A stretch of 32,026 nucleotides of DNA from a bacterium HR08 (GTDB lineage: Bacteria; Acidobacteriota; Blastocatellia; HR10): the NCBI GenBank assembly GCA_002898775.1, contig BEHK01000016.1, positions 1-32,026 of the forward strand, given 5' to 3'. Below the pieces are notes generated by a model, which worked only from the letters and a program-made list of their open reading frames with translations, did no database searches and had not been told where the DNA came from. Position numbers and translations under genes: made by a program. Shown one piece after another: positions 1-9,288 of the stretch (position 1 is its first letter; each line of letters starts with the position of its first letter).

Positions 1-154
1 ACGCCGAGCAGTTGGTTCAATCGCCCGAGTGCCGGCTCGCCCCCTCATCGCGGGATGGAACAGCGCGAGGCGCCGTCACGACCGCCGCTGCGCACGAGCC
101 TCTCGACCTCGGAGCGGAAGAGCGAGCGGGCCCACATCTCTCCCGCACCGGCCA

Positions 155-184
155 TTGACAAGTAGCGCAGCTCCCGCCTACTTT
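155..184 (+). promoter_or_regulatory. Promoter of the LolA-like gene
   Basis: A perfect -35 TTGACA (155-160) is followed by 18 bp and TACTTT (179-184). Transcription would begin near 191, only about 8 nt before the ATG at 199, and no Shine-Dalgarno is visible. The same TACTTT -10 appears in the HU-gene promoter at 26091-26119. The rest of 1-198 shows nothing I can recognise. Confidence 0.5.
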
Positions 185-198
185 ATAGCGAACGCCGT

Positions 199-930
199 AT
201 GTGGGTGAAGTGGGCGAGATCGAAACGCTGGGCGAACTTCGTCGTGGGCGTGGGGACGATGCTCGCCGTGCTGGGGTTCCCGCCCTCGCGCGGGCGCAGC
301 GCTCCCGATTCGAGGATGGGCGTCACGCCCATCCTGGAGCAGATGGCCCAAGCCGTGCGGCGCCTGCGCACCCTGCGCGCCGCCCTCAGCCAGGAGAAGT
401 TTTACGCGCAACTCGGCTTCAAAGACCCGCCGGAGAAAGGGGTCCTCTACATGAAGCGGAGAGGCGAGCGCGACCTCTCCCTTCGCATCGAGATCACCGT
501 TCCCGAGAAGCGCATCATCACGGTCACGGGCGATCGCTTCCTCCTCTATCAGCCGCGGATCAATCAGGCGATCGAGGGCGTCATTGACCGAACGTCCGTA
601 CGCGCGGCTGCCGGTTTCCTCGCCTATCTCTTCAACGGCCTCGCTCAAGCAGCCGAGGACTACGAGATCACCCTCGCCGGATACGAGACGATCCAAGGTC
701 GCCGCGCTTCGCATCTGGTGCTCACCCCGAAGCCGAATCGGCGCGGCGTCTATCGGCGCGTGGACCTCTGGGTGGATCACCAGCTCTGGCTCCCTACGAT
801 CCAAAAGATCGTCGAAGCGAATCGCGATGAGACGCTCCTGACGCTCGACGAGGTGCAGCTCAACGTGAACCTTCCCGACAGCCTCTTCGTGCAAAAGCTC
901 CCACCCGGCGTCCAGCGCGTCAGAGGCTGA
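199..930 (+). CDS. LolA-like outer-membrane lipoprotein carrier
   Basis: This 243-residue protein has a basic N-terminus and a hydrophobic stretch (about residues 13-27) that look like a signal peptide, so it is probably periplasmic. The body resembles the LolA/LolB fold family: a helix with QMAQAVRRLRTLRA, then alternating strands including GVLYMKRRGERDLSLRIEIT, DRFLLYQP, and a late strand pair VDLWVDHQLWLPTIQKI and LDEVQLNVNLPDSLF. LolA carries lipoproteins across the periplasm, and many LolA-like proteins in non-proteobacteria serve undefined lipid or lipoprotein transfer. I chose the ATG at 199 because it supplies the charged n-region of the signal peptide; the next in-frame ATG (259) would remove it. 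There is no Shine-Dalgarno, consistent with a very short leader. No other Lol gene is in the window, so the exact cargo is unknown. Confidence 0.75.
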   Translation: MWVKWARSKRWANFVVGVGTMLAVLGFPPSRGRSAPDSRMGVTPILEQMAQAVRRLRTLRAALSQEKFYAQLGFKDPPEKGVLYMKRRGERDLSLRIEITVPEKRIITVTGDRFLLYQPRINQAIEGVIDRTSVRAAAGFLAYLFNGLAQAAEDYEITLAGYETIQGRRASHLVLTPKPNRRGVYRRVDLWVDHQLWLPTIQKIVEANRDETLLTLDEVQLNVNLPDSLFVQKLPPGVQRVRG

Positions 931-969
931 TCCTCGGTCCCCCCTCAGGACGCCCCCAAGAGAAACATC

Positions 970-998
970 TTGACGGTGCCCGACCGACCTGATATAAG
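970..998 (+). promoter_or_regulatory. Promoter of the FG-GAP gene
   Basis: TTGACG (970-975), a 17-bp spacer and TATAAG (993-998) form one of the best sigma70-type promoters in the window. The predicted transcript start is near 1005, giving a leader of about 138 nt before the ATG at 1143. Confidence 0.7.
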
Positions 999-1009
999 TG
1001 ACCCTGGCC

Positions 1010-1101
1010 ATGAGCGAATGCGCGGGGGAATGGGATGAGGAGACGTTCGTCTCCGAGCGCTTTTCGGAAATTCCTATGGCCGCTCCGAGCGGCTCGCTCA
1101 T
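1010..1101 (+). promoter_or_regulatory. Structured 5' leader (candidate RNA element)
   Basis: The leader starts about 5 nt after the predicted transcript start. An 8-bp closing stem pairs ATGAGCGA (1010-1017) with TCGCTCAT (1094-1101). Inside it lie a GGAGACG/CGTCTCC hairpin (1039-1054) and a GCCGCT-CCG-AGCGGC hairpin (1079-1093) that abuts the closing stem, together forming a multi-branch junction. The ribosome binding site (1130-1135) lies outside it. I do not recognise a known riboswitch class. The pairing is seen in the sequence; a regulatory role is inference. Confidence 0.45.
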
Positions 1102-1150
1102 CGGGTCACAGGCAAAAGGAGAGCACATCAGGAGGTCTTCGCATGTCTGA
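1010..1150 (+). CDS. Possible 46-codon upstream ORF overlapping the FG-GAP start
   Basis: An ATG about 5 nt from the predicted transcript start opens a 46-codon frame beginning MSECAGEWDEETFVSERF and ending at TGA 1148-1150. The FG-GAP gene starts at 1143 in another frame, so the two overlap by 8 nt, an arrangement that would suit termination-reinitiation coupling. The first two thirds look protein-like and acidic; the tail does not. It has no Shine-Dalgarno and would have to be read as an almost leaderless message, as other genes here may be. It occupies the same bases as the proposed RNA fold. I have no family match, and it could be a chance frame. Confidence 0.25.
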   Translation: MSECAGEWDEETFVSERFSEIPMAAPSGSLIGSQAKGEHIRRSSHV

Positions 1151-2876
1151 GCAAACGATTCGGCGCGTTTCTCTTCATGCCTTGGTGTGGGTGATGCTCA
1201 CATCGCTCGGTCTGCTGTTCGGCGGCTCGCGGCTCGCGGCGCGGTCTTCGGAGCTGCGCGAAGACACCACGCCCGCGGCTTTGGATCTTCAGCAAGGGCC
1301 GGACCTGACGCTCGTCGGCATGAACGCTGGAGATGGCATCACCGTGAACGCGGTCGGTCAGATCTCCGGTAACATCACCGCCCTCGCCGCCGATGTCAAC
1401 GGTGATAGAATCAACGACCTCATCGTAGGCGTTCCCTATAACGACGGTCCGGATGGAACGCGATCGAACTGCGGGGCCGTATACATCGTCCTCGGGCGAC
1501 AGGGGCAGCGACTGCCGCTTGTTCGCGATCTGAACCTCCAAAGGCCGGATGTCATCATCTACGGAGCGGATGTCGATGACCGCTTGGGTTCCAGCGTGGC
1601 CGCCGGCGATATCAACGGTGACGGGGTGGCCGATGTGGTCATCGGCGCTCCGAATGCGGGCGGACCGAATAACACGCGCCCGAATGTGGGCGAGGTGTAC
1701 ATCTTCTTCGGAGGCGCTTCGATCGCCTCCGCCGCCGTACGCGACCTGCGTTCGTCGCCGGCCGACGCCACGATCATCGGATGGGGAGGACCGGCCGGGA
1801 AGAATGTGCAGGACCAAGCAGGCACTGCTGTAGCCGTCGGTGACGTCAATGGCGATGGGATCGGGGATCTCGTCATCGGCGCGCCGGGCGTGAAGGGACC
1901 GGATGGGGGCCGGACGACAACCCCACAGCTTGGGATCCCTGTCTCAGCGGGAGCTATCTACGTCCTCTTCGGATCCCGCACTTGGGCACCGGTCAGAGAC
2001 ATCGGAAGCAACCCGGCTTCGCCCTCCGCGGACATTGTGATTTTCGGGCGGACGACAACGGTCCTTCAGAACCGAGTCGCTGAAAGTCTTGGGAATGCGG
2101 TGGCTGTGGGAGATGTCAATGGGGATGGGATCGGCGACATCATCGGGGGCGCTCCCTCCTATACAATGGGACTTGAGTCCCTTCAAGGACGGGTGTATGT
2201 CTTTTTCGGAAGCCGCACTCCGGCGAATCGGCGCGACACGCAACAGACTTCCGGCTCCCAAGCCCCAAATGTGACGATCAATGGTATTGACGCCCTCGAC
2301 CTTTTAGGAAGCATCATGGCGACGGGCGACGTGAACGGAGATGGCAGTGACGATCTCATCCTCGGTGTCCCTCAGGGAGCAGGTCCTGGAAATGCGCGTC
2401 CAGGTGCCGGGGAAGTGTATGTCCTGTTCGGCGGCAGTTCTCTGACCGGAACTCGGGATCTGAGTCCTGGGAAGAATCCGCCGGATGCGCTCTTCTACGG
2501 CGCAGATCCTGGGGATGCTCTCGGATTCGCGCTCGCCGTGGGTGATTGGAATGGGGATGGCCGCAAGGACCTGATCCTCGCAGCTCCCGCTGCGGATGGT
2601 CCGGGAAATCAGCGCGACGGAGCGGGCGAGATCTACATCATCCTCGGTGGATCGGGCTTCCCTCAGGGCACGGTGGATTTCTCGGAGACGCCGCCCGATC
2701 CGAACCGGACGATTTACGGGGCCGCGATCGGCGATCAGGTGGGATTCTCCCTCTATGCCGCTGATCTCGACAATGATGGGAGGGCCGACATCATCGCCAC
2801 TTCGCCTTTTGGCGATGGGCCTTCGGAGATTCGCCGTCCGAAAGCCGGCGTGGTCTACGCCATTCGAGGCCGATAG
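1143..2876 (+). CDS. Secreted FG-GAP repeat protein, seven-blade beta-propeller
   Basis: The 577-residue product starts with a signal peptide (MSEQTIRRVS, then a hydrophobic stretch to about residue 28). Seven FG-GAP/VCBS-type repeats fill the rest. Each has a calcium-loop motif close to D-x-N-x-D-G-x-x-D (starting near residues 84, 156, 234, 324, 396, 468 and 541), a G-A/V-P turn, and a closing strand of the form AGEVYVLFGGS. Seven repeats match the integrin alpha-chain propeller. The last blade is degenerate (DLDNDGRAD). There is no extra catalytic domain or C-terminal anchor, so it is probably an extracellular or periplasmic binding/adhesion protein. The ATG at 1143 is chosen for its AGGAGG (1130-1135) and signal peptide; a longer in-frame start at 1035 would bury the signal peptide. 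Codon use is looser and less GC-rich around 1900-2500 than in neighbours. Confidence 0.85.
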   Translation: MSEQTIRRVSLHALVWVMLTSLGLLFGGSRLAARSSELREDTTPAALDLQQGPDLTLVGMNAGDGITVNAVGQISGNITALAADVNGDRINDLIVGVPYNDGPDGTRSNCGAVYIVLGRQGQRLPLVRDLNLQRPDVIIYGADVDDRLGSSVAAGDINGDGVADVVIGAPNAGGPNNTRPNVGEVYIFFGGASIASAAVRDLRSSPADATIIGWGGPAGKNVQDQAGTAVAVGDVNGDGIGDLVIGAPGVKGPDGGRTTTPQLGIPVSAGAIYVLFGSRTWAPVRDIGSNPASPSADIVIFGRTTTVLQNRVAESLGNAVAVGDVNGDGIGDIIGGAPSYTMGLESLQGRVYVFFGSRTPANRRDTQQTSGSQAPNVTINGIDALDLLGSIMATGDVNGDGSDDLILGVPQGAGPGNARPGAGEVYVLFGGSSLTGTRDLSPGKNPPDALFYGADPGDALGFALAVGDWNGDGRKDLILAAPAADGPGNQRDGAGEIYIILGGSGFPQGTVDFSETPPDPNRTIYGAAIGDQVGFSLYAADLDNDGRADIIATSPFGDGPSEIRRPKAGVVYAIRGR

Positions 2877-2887
2877 TATGGAGCGGG

Positions 2888-2911
2888 GGGGCGAAATACT
2901 CTCAGCGCCCC
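2888..2911. terminator. Possible bidirectional terminator hairpin
   Basis: GGGGCG (2888-2893) and CGCCCC (2906-2911) form a 6-bp stem with a 12-nt loop between the convergent FG-GAP and hutI genes. There is no clear T-run on either side, so the call is weak. Confidence 0.3.
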
Positions 2912-2922
2912 TTCCCTCCCGA

Positions 2923-4221
2923 TCAAGCGGTGCCCTCACACCCATTTGCCCGATCGTAGATGAGGCGGCCGCGCGCGAAGACGGCGCGCACCGTGTTCAT
3001 CCCGAAGAAGTAGGGGATGTGCCGATAATCCGGCACGTCGAAGAGAACGAGATCCGCTCGTTTGCCGACTTCGAGTGATCCCGCGCAATGGCCGCGGTCG
3101 AGGCTGTAGGCGGCATTGATCGTCGCGGCCGTGATGGCTTCGGCGGGCGTCATCTGCATCTGCGTGCAGGCGAGCGCGAGGATCATGGGCATGCTCGGCG
3201 TGGGTGACGTGCCGGGATTGAAATCGGTGGCCAGGACTACGGGGACGCCCGCTTCGATGAGCTTTCGCGCCGGCGGATACTCCCGGCGACCGAGGTGAAA
3301 ACAGGCGCCGGGAAGCAGGACGGCCATCACCCCGGCTGCGGCGAGCGCGGCGATGTCCTCCTCGGCGATCTTCTCCAGATGGTCCACCGTCTGCGCGCGC
3401 AATTCGGCCGCCAATCGCGCGGCGCCCGAGCGGGCCCATTGCTCTGCGTGCACGCGCAGCTTCAACCCGTGAGCGCGAGCAGCCTTCATCAGCGTCCGCG
3501 CCTCCTCCACGGTGAACGCGTCCTCATCGCAAAACACGTCGTGATACTCCGCCAGGTTCTCGCGCGCGACCTCTGGCAGGAGCTCCTCGATGATCATTCG
3601 AACGTAGGCCGAGCGATCGGCGGCGTACTCCTCAGGGACGACGTGAGCGGCCAGCAGAGTGGGGACGATCTCCACCGGACCCGCCTCGCGGAGGCGTCGG
3701 ATCACGCGCAGGATTTTCAACTCCTCATCCCGGCTCAATCCGTATCCGCTCTTGGCCTCGAGCGTCGTCGTCCCATGCCGGAGGAACCAGCGGAGGCGAC
3801 GGCGCGCGCTCTCCAGCAGCTCCTCTTCGGAGGCGGCGCGCGTCTGGCGCACGGTCATTCGGATTCCTCCCCCTCGGCGCGCGATCTCGGCATAGCTCAG
3901 GCCGCGCGTCCGCCACTCGAACTCCTGCACGCGATCGCCGGCGAAGACCAGGTGCGTATGCGCATCCACGAATCCCGGCAGCACGACCATACCGCGCGCA
4001 TCCCATCGCTCTACATCGTCCGGGAGCATGGCGGCGACCTCCGCCGTCGGTCCGACGGCGGTGATGAGGCCGTCTTCGATCAGCACGGCGCCGTCTTCGA
4101 TCACCCCCAACTCCTCAAGTTCCCGACCGACGCGCGGTCGGGGCGGCCCGGCGAGCGTCACCACTTGAGCCGCGGAGTGAAGGAACACCGGTCGAGGCCT
4201 GGGCGCTCCCTGTTCCGGCAT
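2923..4221 (-). CDS. hutI: Imidazolonepropionase (histidine degradation)
   Basis: HutI hydrolyses 4-imidazolone-5-propionate to N-formimino-L-glutamate, the third step of histidine breakdown, in the cytoplasm. The 432-residue protein has the amidohydrolase signature PGFVDAHTH (about residues 82-90, metal ligands His88 and His90), the substrate-site KSGYGL segment, HAEQ, and the late TDFNPGT metal/substrate motif; the family is usually 400-420 residues. Two in-frame ATGs lie at 4227 and 4221. The Shine-Dalgarno-like GAGGGG touches the first and is about 8 nt from the second, so I chose 4221. No other hut gene (hutH, hutU, hutG) is in the window; the pathway must be completed elsewhere or this gene is isolated. 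It is divergent from the AmgK-like gene. Confidence 0.93.
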   Translation of the reverse strand: MPEQGAPRPRPVFLHSAAQVVTLAGPPRPRVGRELEELGVIEDGAVLIEDGLITAVGPTAEVAAMLPDDVERWDARGMVVLPGFVDAHTHLVFAGDRVQEFEWRTRGLSYAEIARRGGGIRMTVRQTRAASEEELLESARRRLRWFLRHGTTTLEAKSGYGLSRDEELKILRVIRRLREAGPVEIVPTLLAAHVVPEEYAADRSAYVRMIIEELLPEVARENLAEYHDVFCDEDAFTVEEARTLMKAARAHGLKLRVHAEQWARSGAARLAAELRAQTVDHLEKIAEEDIAALAAAGVMAVLLPGACFHLGRREYPPARKLIEAGVPVVLATDFNPGTSPTPSMPMILALACTQMQMTPAEAITAATINAAYSLDRGHCAGSLEVGKRADLVLFDVPDYRHIPYFFGMNTVRAVFARGRLIYDRANGCEGTA

Positions 4222-4275
4222 CGTCATCTCCCCTCTCGGCGCGCTTCAGAGAGACAGCGCCATCGAGCCCCTCTA

Positions 4276-4304
4276 AGGCTAGCTCTCTTCTGAGCGCGCG
4301 GCAA
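4276..4304 (-). promoter_or_regulatory. Probable hutI promoter
   Basis: Read on the minus strand, TTGCCG (4304-4299), a 17-bp spacer and TAGCCT (4281-4276) form a moderate sigma70-type match. It would give a leader of about 48 nt before the start at 4221. Confidence 0.4.
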
Positions 4305-4345
4305 CCGTTCGCCCGATGCATATTGGCCCTCGACCGGAGATGTCT

Positions 4346-4374
4346 TTGCGCGGCGCACCGCGATCCGGTATACT
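4346..4374 (+). promoter_or_regulatory. Promoter of the AmgK-like gene
   Basis: TATACT (4369-4374) is a 5/6 -10 box; TTGCGC (4346-4351) lies 17 bp upstream. The expected transcript start, about 4381, is roughly 5 nt before the ATG at 4386, so the message would be nearly leaderless. No Shine-Dalgarno is present. Confidence 0.5.
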
Positions 4375-4385
4375 GCCATGCGATC

Positions 4386-5465
4386 ATGTCCGATCAGAAC
4401 GAACGAAGGGAAGGCGAGCCGACCGTTGATCGTATCGAGGACGTCGTGCGCGCGTATGCCGCGCGCGTCTTCAGCCTGCCGGCGAGCGCCGTCCGCGCCG
4501 AGCGGCTGGCGGGTGATGCCTCGATGCGACAATACTTCCGCATCGTCCTCCCGGACGGGCGCCACTATGTCGTCGCGCGCTATCCCGAGCCGTTCGATCC
4601 GGCCACGCATCCGTATTGCGACGTGACGGCGCTCTTTCTCAAAGCCGGATTGCCCGTGCCCAGGATCTTCGATGCCGACGGCGAACGGGCGTTGATGCTT
4701 TTGGAAGACCTCGGCGACGTTCGACTTCAAGATTGGCTGGCCACGGCGGAACCCGAAGCGCGACGATCCGCCTATCGAGAGGCCATCGGATTGATCCTTC
4801 GGATTCAAGACATCACGCATCTGGCCCAGGAGTGTGGATCCGTGGCGGCGCGCCTGGCTTTCGACGTGGAGAAGCTCGACGGGGAGCTGCGCTTCTTCTT
4901 CACGAACTTCTTCGAGAAGCATCTCGGCCTCTCGCTCGATGCGGAGCACCGGGAGCGCCTTCACGAGGAGTTTCGGGAGATCGCAGCGGAGCTGGCGGCG
5001 ATCCCGCGCGTACTGACGCACCGGGATTTTCACTCGCGCAACCTGATGTGGTATCGGGGCCGACTCTACATCATTGACCATCAGGATGCGCGCCTGGGAC
5101 CGCCGAGCTACGATGTGGCCTCATTGCTCGGCGATCCGTACGTGGAACTGGAGGATGCGCTCATCGAGGAGATGATCGCACTCTTCCTCCAGGAGAAAGC
5201 GCGGGGGGATGTCGCATGGTCCTCCACGCGATGCCGGGCTTTTCGGCGCGAGCTGGACCTGATGCTGCTGCAGCGCCTCTTGAAGGCGACGGGCACGTAT
5301 GCGTATCAAACGGCCGTCCTCGGCAACCCCGTCTACCTCCCGTACATTCCTCGAGCGCTGCAGCGGGCCGCGCGCGTCCTCTCCCGGCTCGGACGCTTCC
5401 CGGCGCTGCAGCGGGCGTTCGAGGAGATCATCGCGCCCGCCCTCGCGGAGCAGGTGCGAATGTAG
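4386..5465 (+). CDS. Aminoglycoside-phosphotransferase-fold sugar kinase, AmgK-like
   Basis: The protein (359 residues) has the small-molecule kinase fold of COG3178/AmgK, which phosphorylates N-acetylmuramate (and N-acetylglucosamine) at C1 in cell-wall recycling. Visible features are the family's N-terminal [11 protein letters not shown] loop (about 43-53), the catalytic loop HRDFHSRN (212-219) and the metal-binding IDHQDARLG (230-238). The ATG at 4386 follows a TATACT box and begins a sensible N-terminus; the longer frame from 4323 would start upstream of the promoter. The partners expected for the recycling route (MurU, MupP) are not in the window, so the substrate is inferred from family resemblance only. 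The next gene, yyaL-like, begins 38 nt downstream with its own strong ribosome binding site and is probably co-transcribed. Confidence 0.8.
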   Translation: MSDQNERREGEPTVDRIEDVVRAYAARVFSLPASAVRAERLAGDASMRQYFRIVLPDGRHYVVARYPEPFDPATHPYCDVTALFLKAGLPVPRIFDADGERALMLLEDLGDVRLQDWLATAEPEARRSAYREAIGLILRIQDITHLAQECGSVAARLAFDVEKLDGELRFFFTNFFEKHLGLSLDAEHRERLHEEFREIAAELAAIPRVLTHRDFHSRNLMWYRGRLYIIDHQDARLGPPSYDVASLLGDPYVELEDALIEEMIALFLQEKARGDVAWSSTRCRAFRRELDLMLLQRLLKATGTYAYQTAVLGNPVYLPYIPRALQRAARVLSRLGRFPALQRAFEEIIAPALAEQVRM

Positions 5466-5503
5466 GCGCCATCTCAACTCTGGGCGAGAACCAGGAGGTT
5501 TTC

Positions 5504-7606
<2,103 letters not shown>

Positions 7607-7633
7607 TCGCCGCGCGCCCTGGAGACCGAAGCG

Positions 7634-8767
7634 GTGCGGGTCGTGCAGGTTGGAAAATTCTACGCCCCTGTCCCCGGCGGCATGGAGGCGGTCCTGCAGC
7701 ACCTGTGCGAGGAGCTCTGCCGGCACGTTGACCTGCAGGTCTTCGTCGCCAACACGCGACCGAAGACGGTGACCGACATCATCAACGGCGTGCGCGTGAC
7801 GCGCGTCGCCCGATGGGGACAGATCGCCTCCGCGCCCATCTGTCCTTCACTCCCGCGCCTTCTGGTCAACTCTCGCGCCGACATCCTGCACGTGCACGAA
7901 CCCAACCCCACGGCCACGTTCGCCGTGCTCGCCGCGAATCCCTCGGCGCGCGTGATCGTCTCCTTCCACAGCGAAGTCGTTCGACAACGCGTGCTGCGGC
8001 GCATCTACGGCCCGCTCCGCGAGCGCCTTCTGCGGCGCGCCGATCGGATCATCGTCGCGGCGCCTCCGCATCTGGACTTCCCGACGCTTCGCCCCCATCG
8101 AGAGAAATGCGTCGTCATCCCCTTCGGCATTGATGTGGCGCGCTTTCAGCTCGACCAGGCGCTGCGGCCCCAGGTCGCAGCGCTGCGCGCCAAATGGGGG
8201 CCGCGGATCGTCCTCTTCGTCGGCCGGCTCGTGTACTACAAGGGCGTCGAACATCTGATTGATGCCATGCCGCGCATCCCGGCGCGTCTGCTCATCATCG
8301 GACGCGGCCCGCGCGAGCGCCCATTGCGGCGGCGCGTTCGCGCTCTCGGACTGGAGGGACGGGTCATCTTCCTCGGCGAGGTCGCGCACGACCAGCTCGC
8401 GGCCTACTATCAGGCGTGCGACGTGCTGGTTCTCCCGTCCGTCCACGCGAGCGAGACCTTCGGGATCGTCCAACTGGAAGCGATGGCTTCGGGGAAGCCC
8501 GTCATCAGCACGCAGCTCCCGACCGGCGTCTCCTGGGTGAATCGGCACGGCGTGACCGGATTGCTCGTTCCCCCATCGAGCGCCGACGCTCTGGCCGAAG
8601 CCGTGAATCGCGTGCTCGACGATGAAGCGCTTCGTCGGCGCATGGGAGAGACGGCCCGCCGATATGTGGGCGCGCGCTTCACCCGTCAGCAGATGGCGCG
8701 CGCCGTCCTGGAGCTTTACGAAGAGGTCCTCTCCGCCACGACGCGCCCCGCGCCCGCGCGTCCGTGA
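7634..8767 (+). CDS. GT4-family glycosyltransferase
   Basis: A GT-B fold retaining glycosyltransferase of 377 residues. It begins with MRVVQVGKFYAPVPGGMEAV, the glycine-rich nucleotide-sugar glycosyltransferase opening, has HVHEPNP and FHSEVVRQ in the N-terminal domain, FVGRLVYYKGVEHLI at the start of the C-terminal domain, and the E-x7-E donor motif ETFGIVQLE. The family transfers a sugar from a nucleotide donor, often a mannosyl or rhamnosyl group, to a glycan or lipid; the acceptor cannot be read from sequence. The start is a GTG at 7634 with GGAG (7621-7624) 9 nt upstream. It follows the YyaL-like gene by 27 nt and probably shares its transcript. It converges with aroK, 11 nt away. Confidence 0.88.
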   Translation: MRVVQVGKFYAPVPGGMEAVLQHLCEELCRHVDLQVFVANTRPKTVTDIINGVRVTRVARWGQIASAPICPSLPRLLVNSRADILHVHEPNPTATFAVLAANPSARVIVSFHSEVVRQRVLRRIYGPLRERLLRRADRIIVAAPPHLDFPTLRPHREKCVVIPFGIDVARFQLDQALRPQVAALRAKWGPRIVLFVGRLVYYKGVEHLIDAMPRIPARLLIIGRGPRERPLRRRVRALGLEGRVIFLGEVAHDQLAAYYQACDVLVLPSVHASETFGIVQLEAMASGKPVISTQLPTGVSWVNRHGVTGLLVPPSSADALAEAVNRVLDDEALRRRMGETARRYVGARFTRQQMARAVLELYEEVLSATTRPAPARP

Positions 8768-8778
8768 CCCACGCTGCC

Positions 8779-9288
8779 TCATGAGCGTCGTGGGCGAAGG
8801 GGCAAGCGGCGAAGGATCTCCTCAACGATCGCCTCTGGCGTCCGCCGCCCGGTCTCCACTCGCAGATCGGCTTGCTCGTAGGCCGGAAGGCGCGTGCGCC
8901 AGAGCTCTCGCATCTGCTCGGCCGAGCGATAAAGGGGACGATTCGTCGTTCCTGCCAGCCGTTCCAGAATGACCTCCAGCGGACAATCGAGCCAGATCGA
9001 GATGCCCAATCGCCGCACCTGACGGCGATTCTCCTCACTCACGAACGCCCCCCCTCCAAGCGCGACGACGACCTCGTCCCGCACCTCCAGCCCGCACAAG
9101 GCGCGACGCTCCATCTCGCGGAAGGCAGCTTCGCCCATGCGCTCGAAGATCTCGCGGATCGAAAGGCCCACCTGCTCTTGGATCCACTCATCGAGGTCCA
9201 GGAACGCATATCCGAGCCGTTCGGCCAGCAGGCGTCCGATCGTCGTCTTCCCCGCGCCCATGAACCCGACCAGGAAAATGCGCGTCAT
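8779..9288 (-). CDS. aroK: Shikimate kinase
   Basis: This 169-residue P-loop kinase phosphorylates shikimate with ATP, the fifth step of the shikimate pathway. The Walker A motif GFMGAGKTT lies at residues 8-16, the shikimate-binding DLDEWI follows, then the GGGAF signature and the lid region with RPLYR. The length is typical. The ATG at 9288 overlaps the aroA stop in an ATGA (9288-9285), so the two are translationally coupled; an upstream in-frame extension would lie inside aroA and is rejected. The downstream step, EPSP synthase, is encoded just upstream in the same unit. Confidence 0.95.
   Translation of the reverse strand: MTRIFLVGFMGAGKTTIGRLLAERLGYAFLDLDEWIQEQVGLSIREIFERMGEAAFREMERRALCGLEVRDEVVVALGGGAFVSEENRRQVRRLGISIWLDCPLEVILERLAGTTNRPLYRSAEQMRELWRTRLPAYEQADLRVETGRRTPEAIVEEILRRLPLRPRRS

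Noticed and set aside
1-165. Open frame on the plus strand up to a TAG at 163-165, and a 36-codon minus-strand ORF (45-155)
   Set aside because: Both are short and low in complexity, and neither resembles a known protein; the plus frame could be the tail of a gene outside the window but cannot be supported.
1101-1135. CACAGGCAAAAGG, reminiscent of a cyclic-di-GMP (GEMM-I) riboswitch
   Set aside because: The required second part of the aptamer and its tetraloop receptor pattern are missing.
1035-1142. Longer N-terminus for the FG-GAP protein
   Set aside because: It would place 36 Arg/Ser-rich residues before a proper signal peptide and ignores the AGGAGG at 1130-1135.
8768-8794. CCCACG/CGTGGG pair between the glycosyltransferase and aroK as a terminator
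   Set aside because: A 15-nt loop, no T-run, and most of it lies inside the aroK coding sequence.
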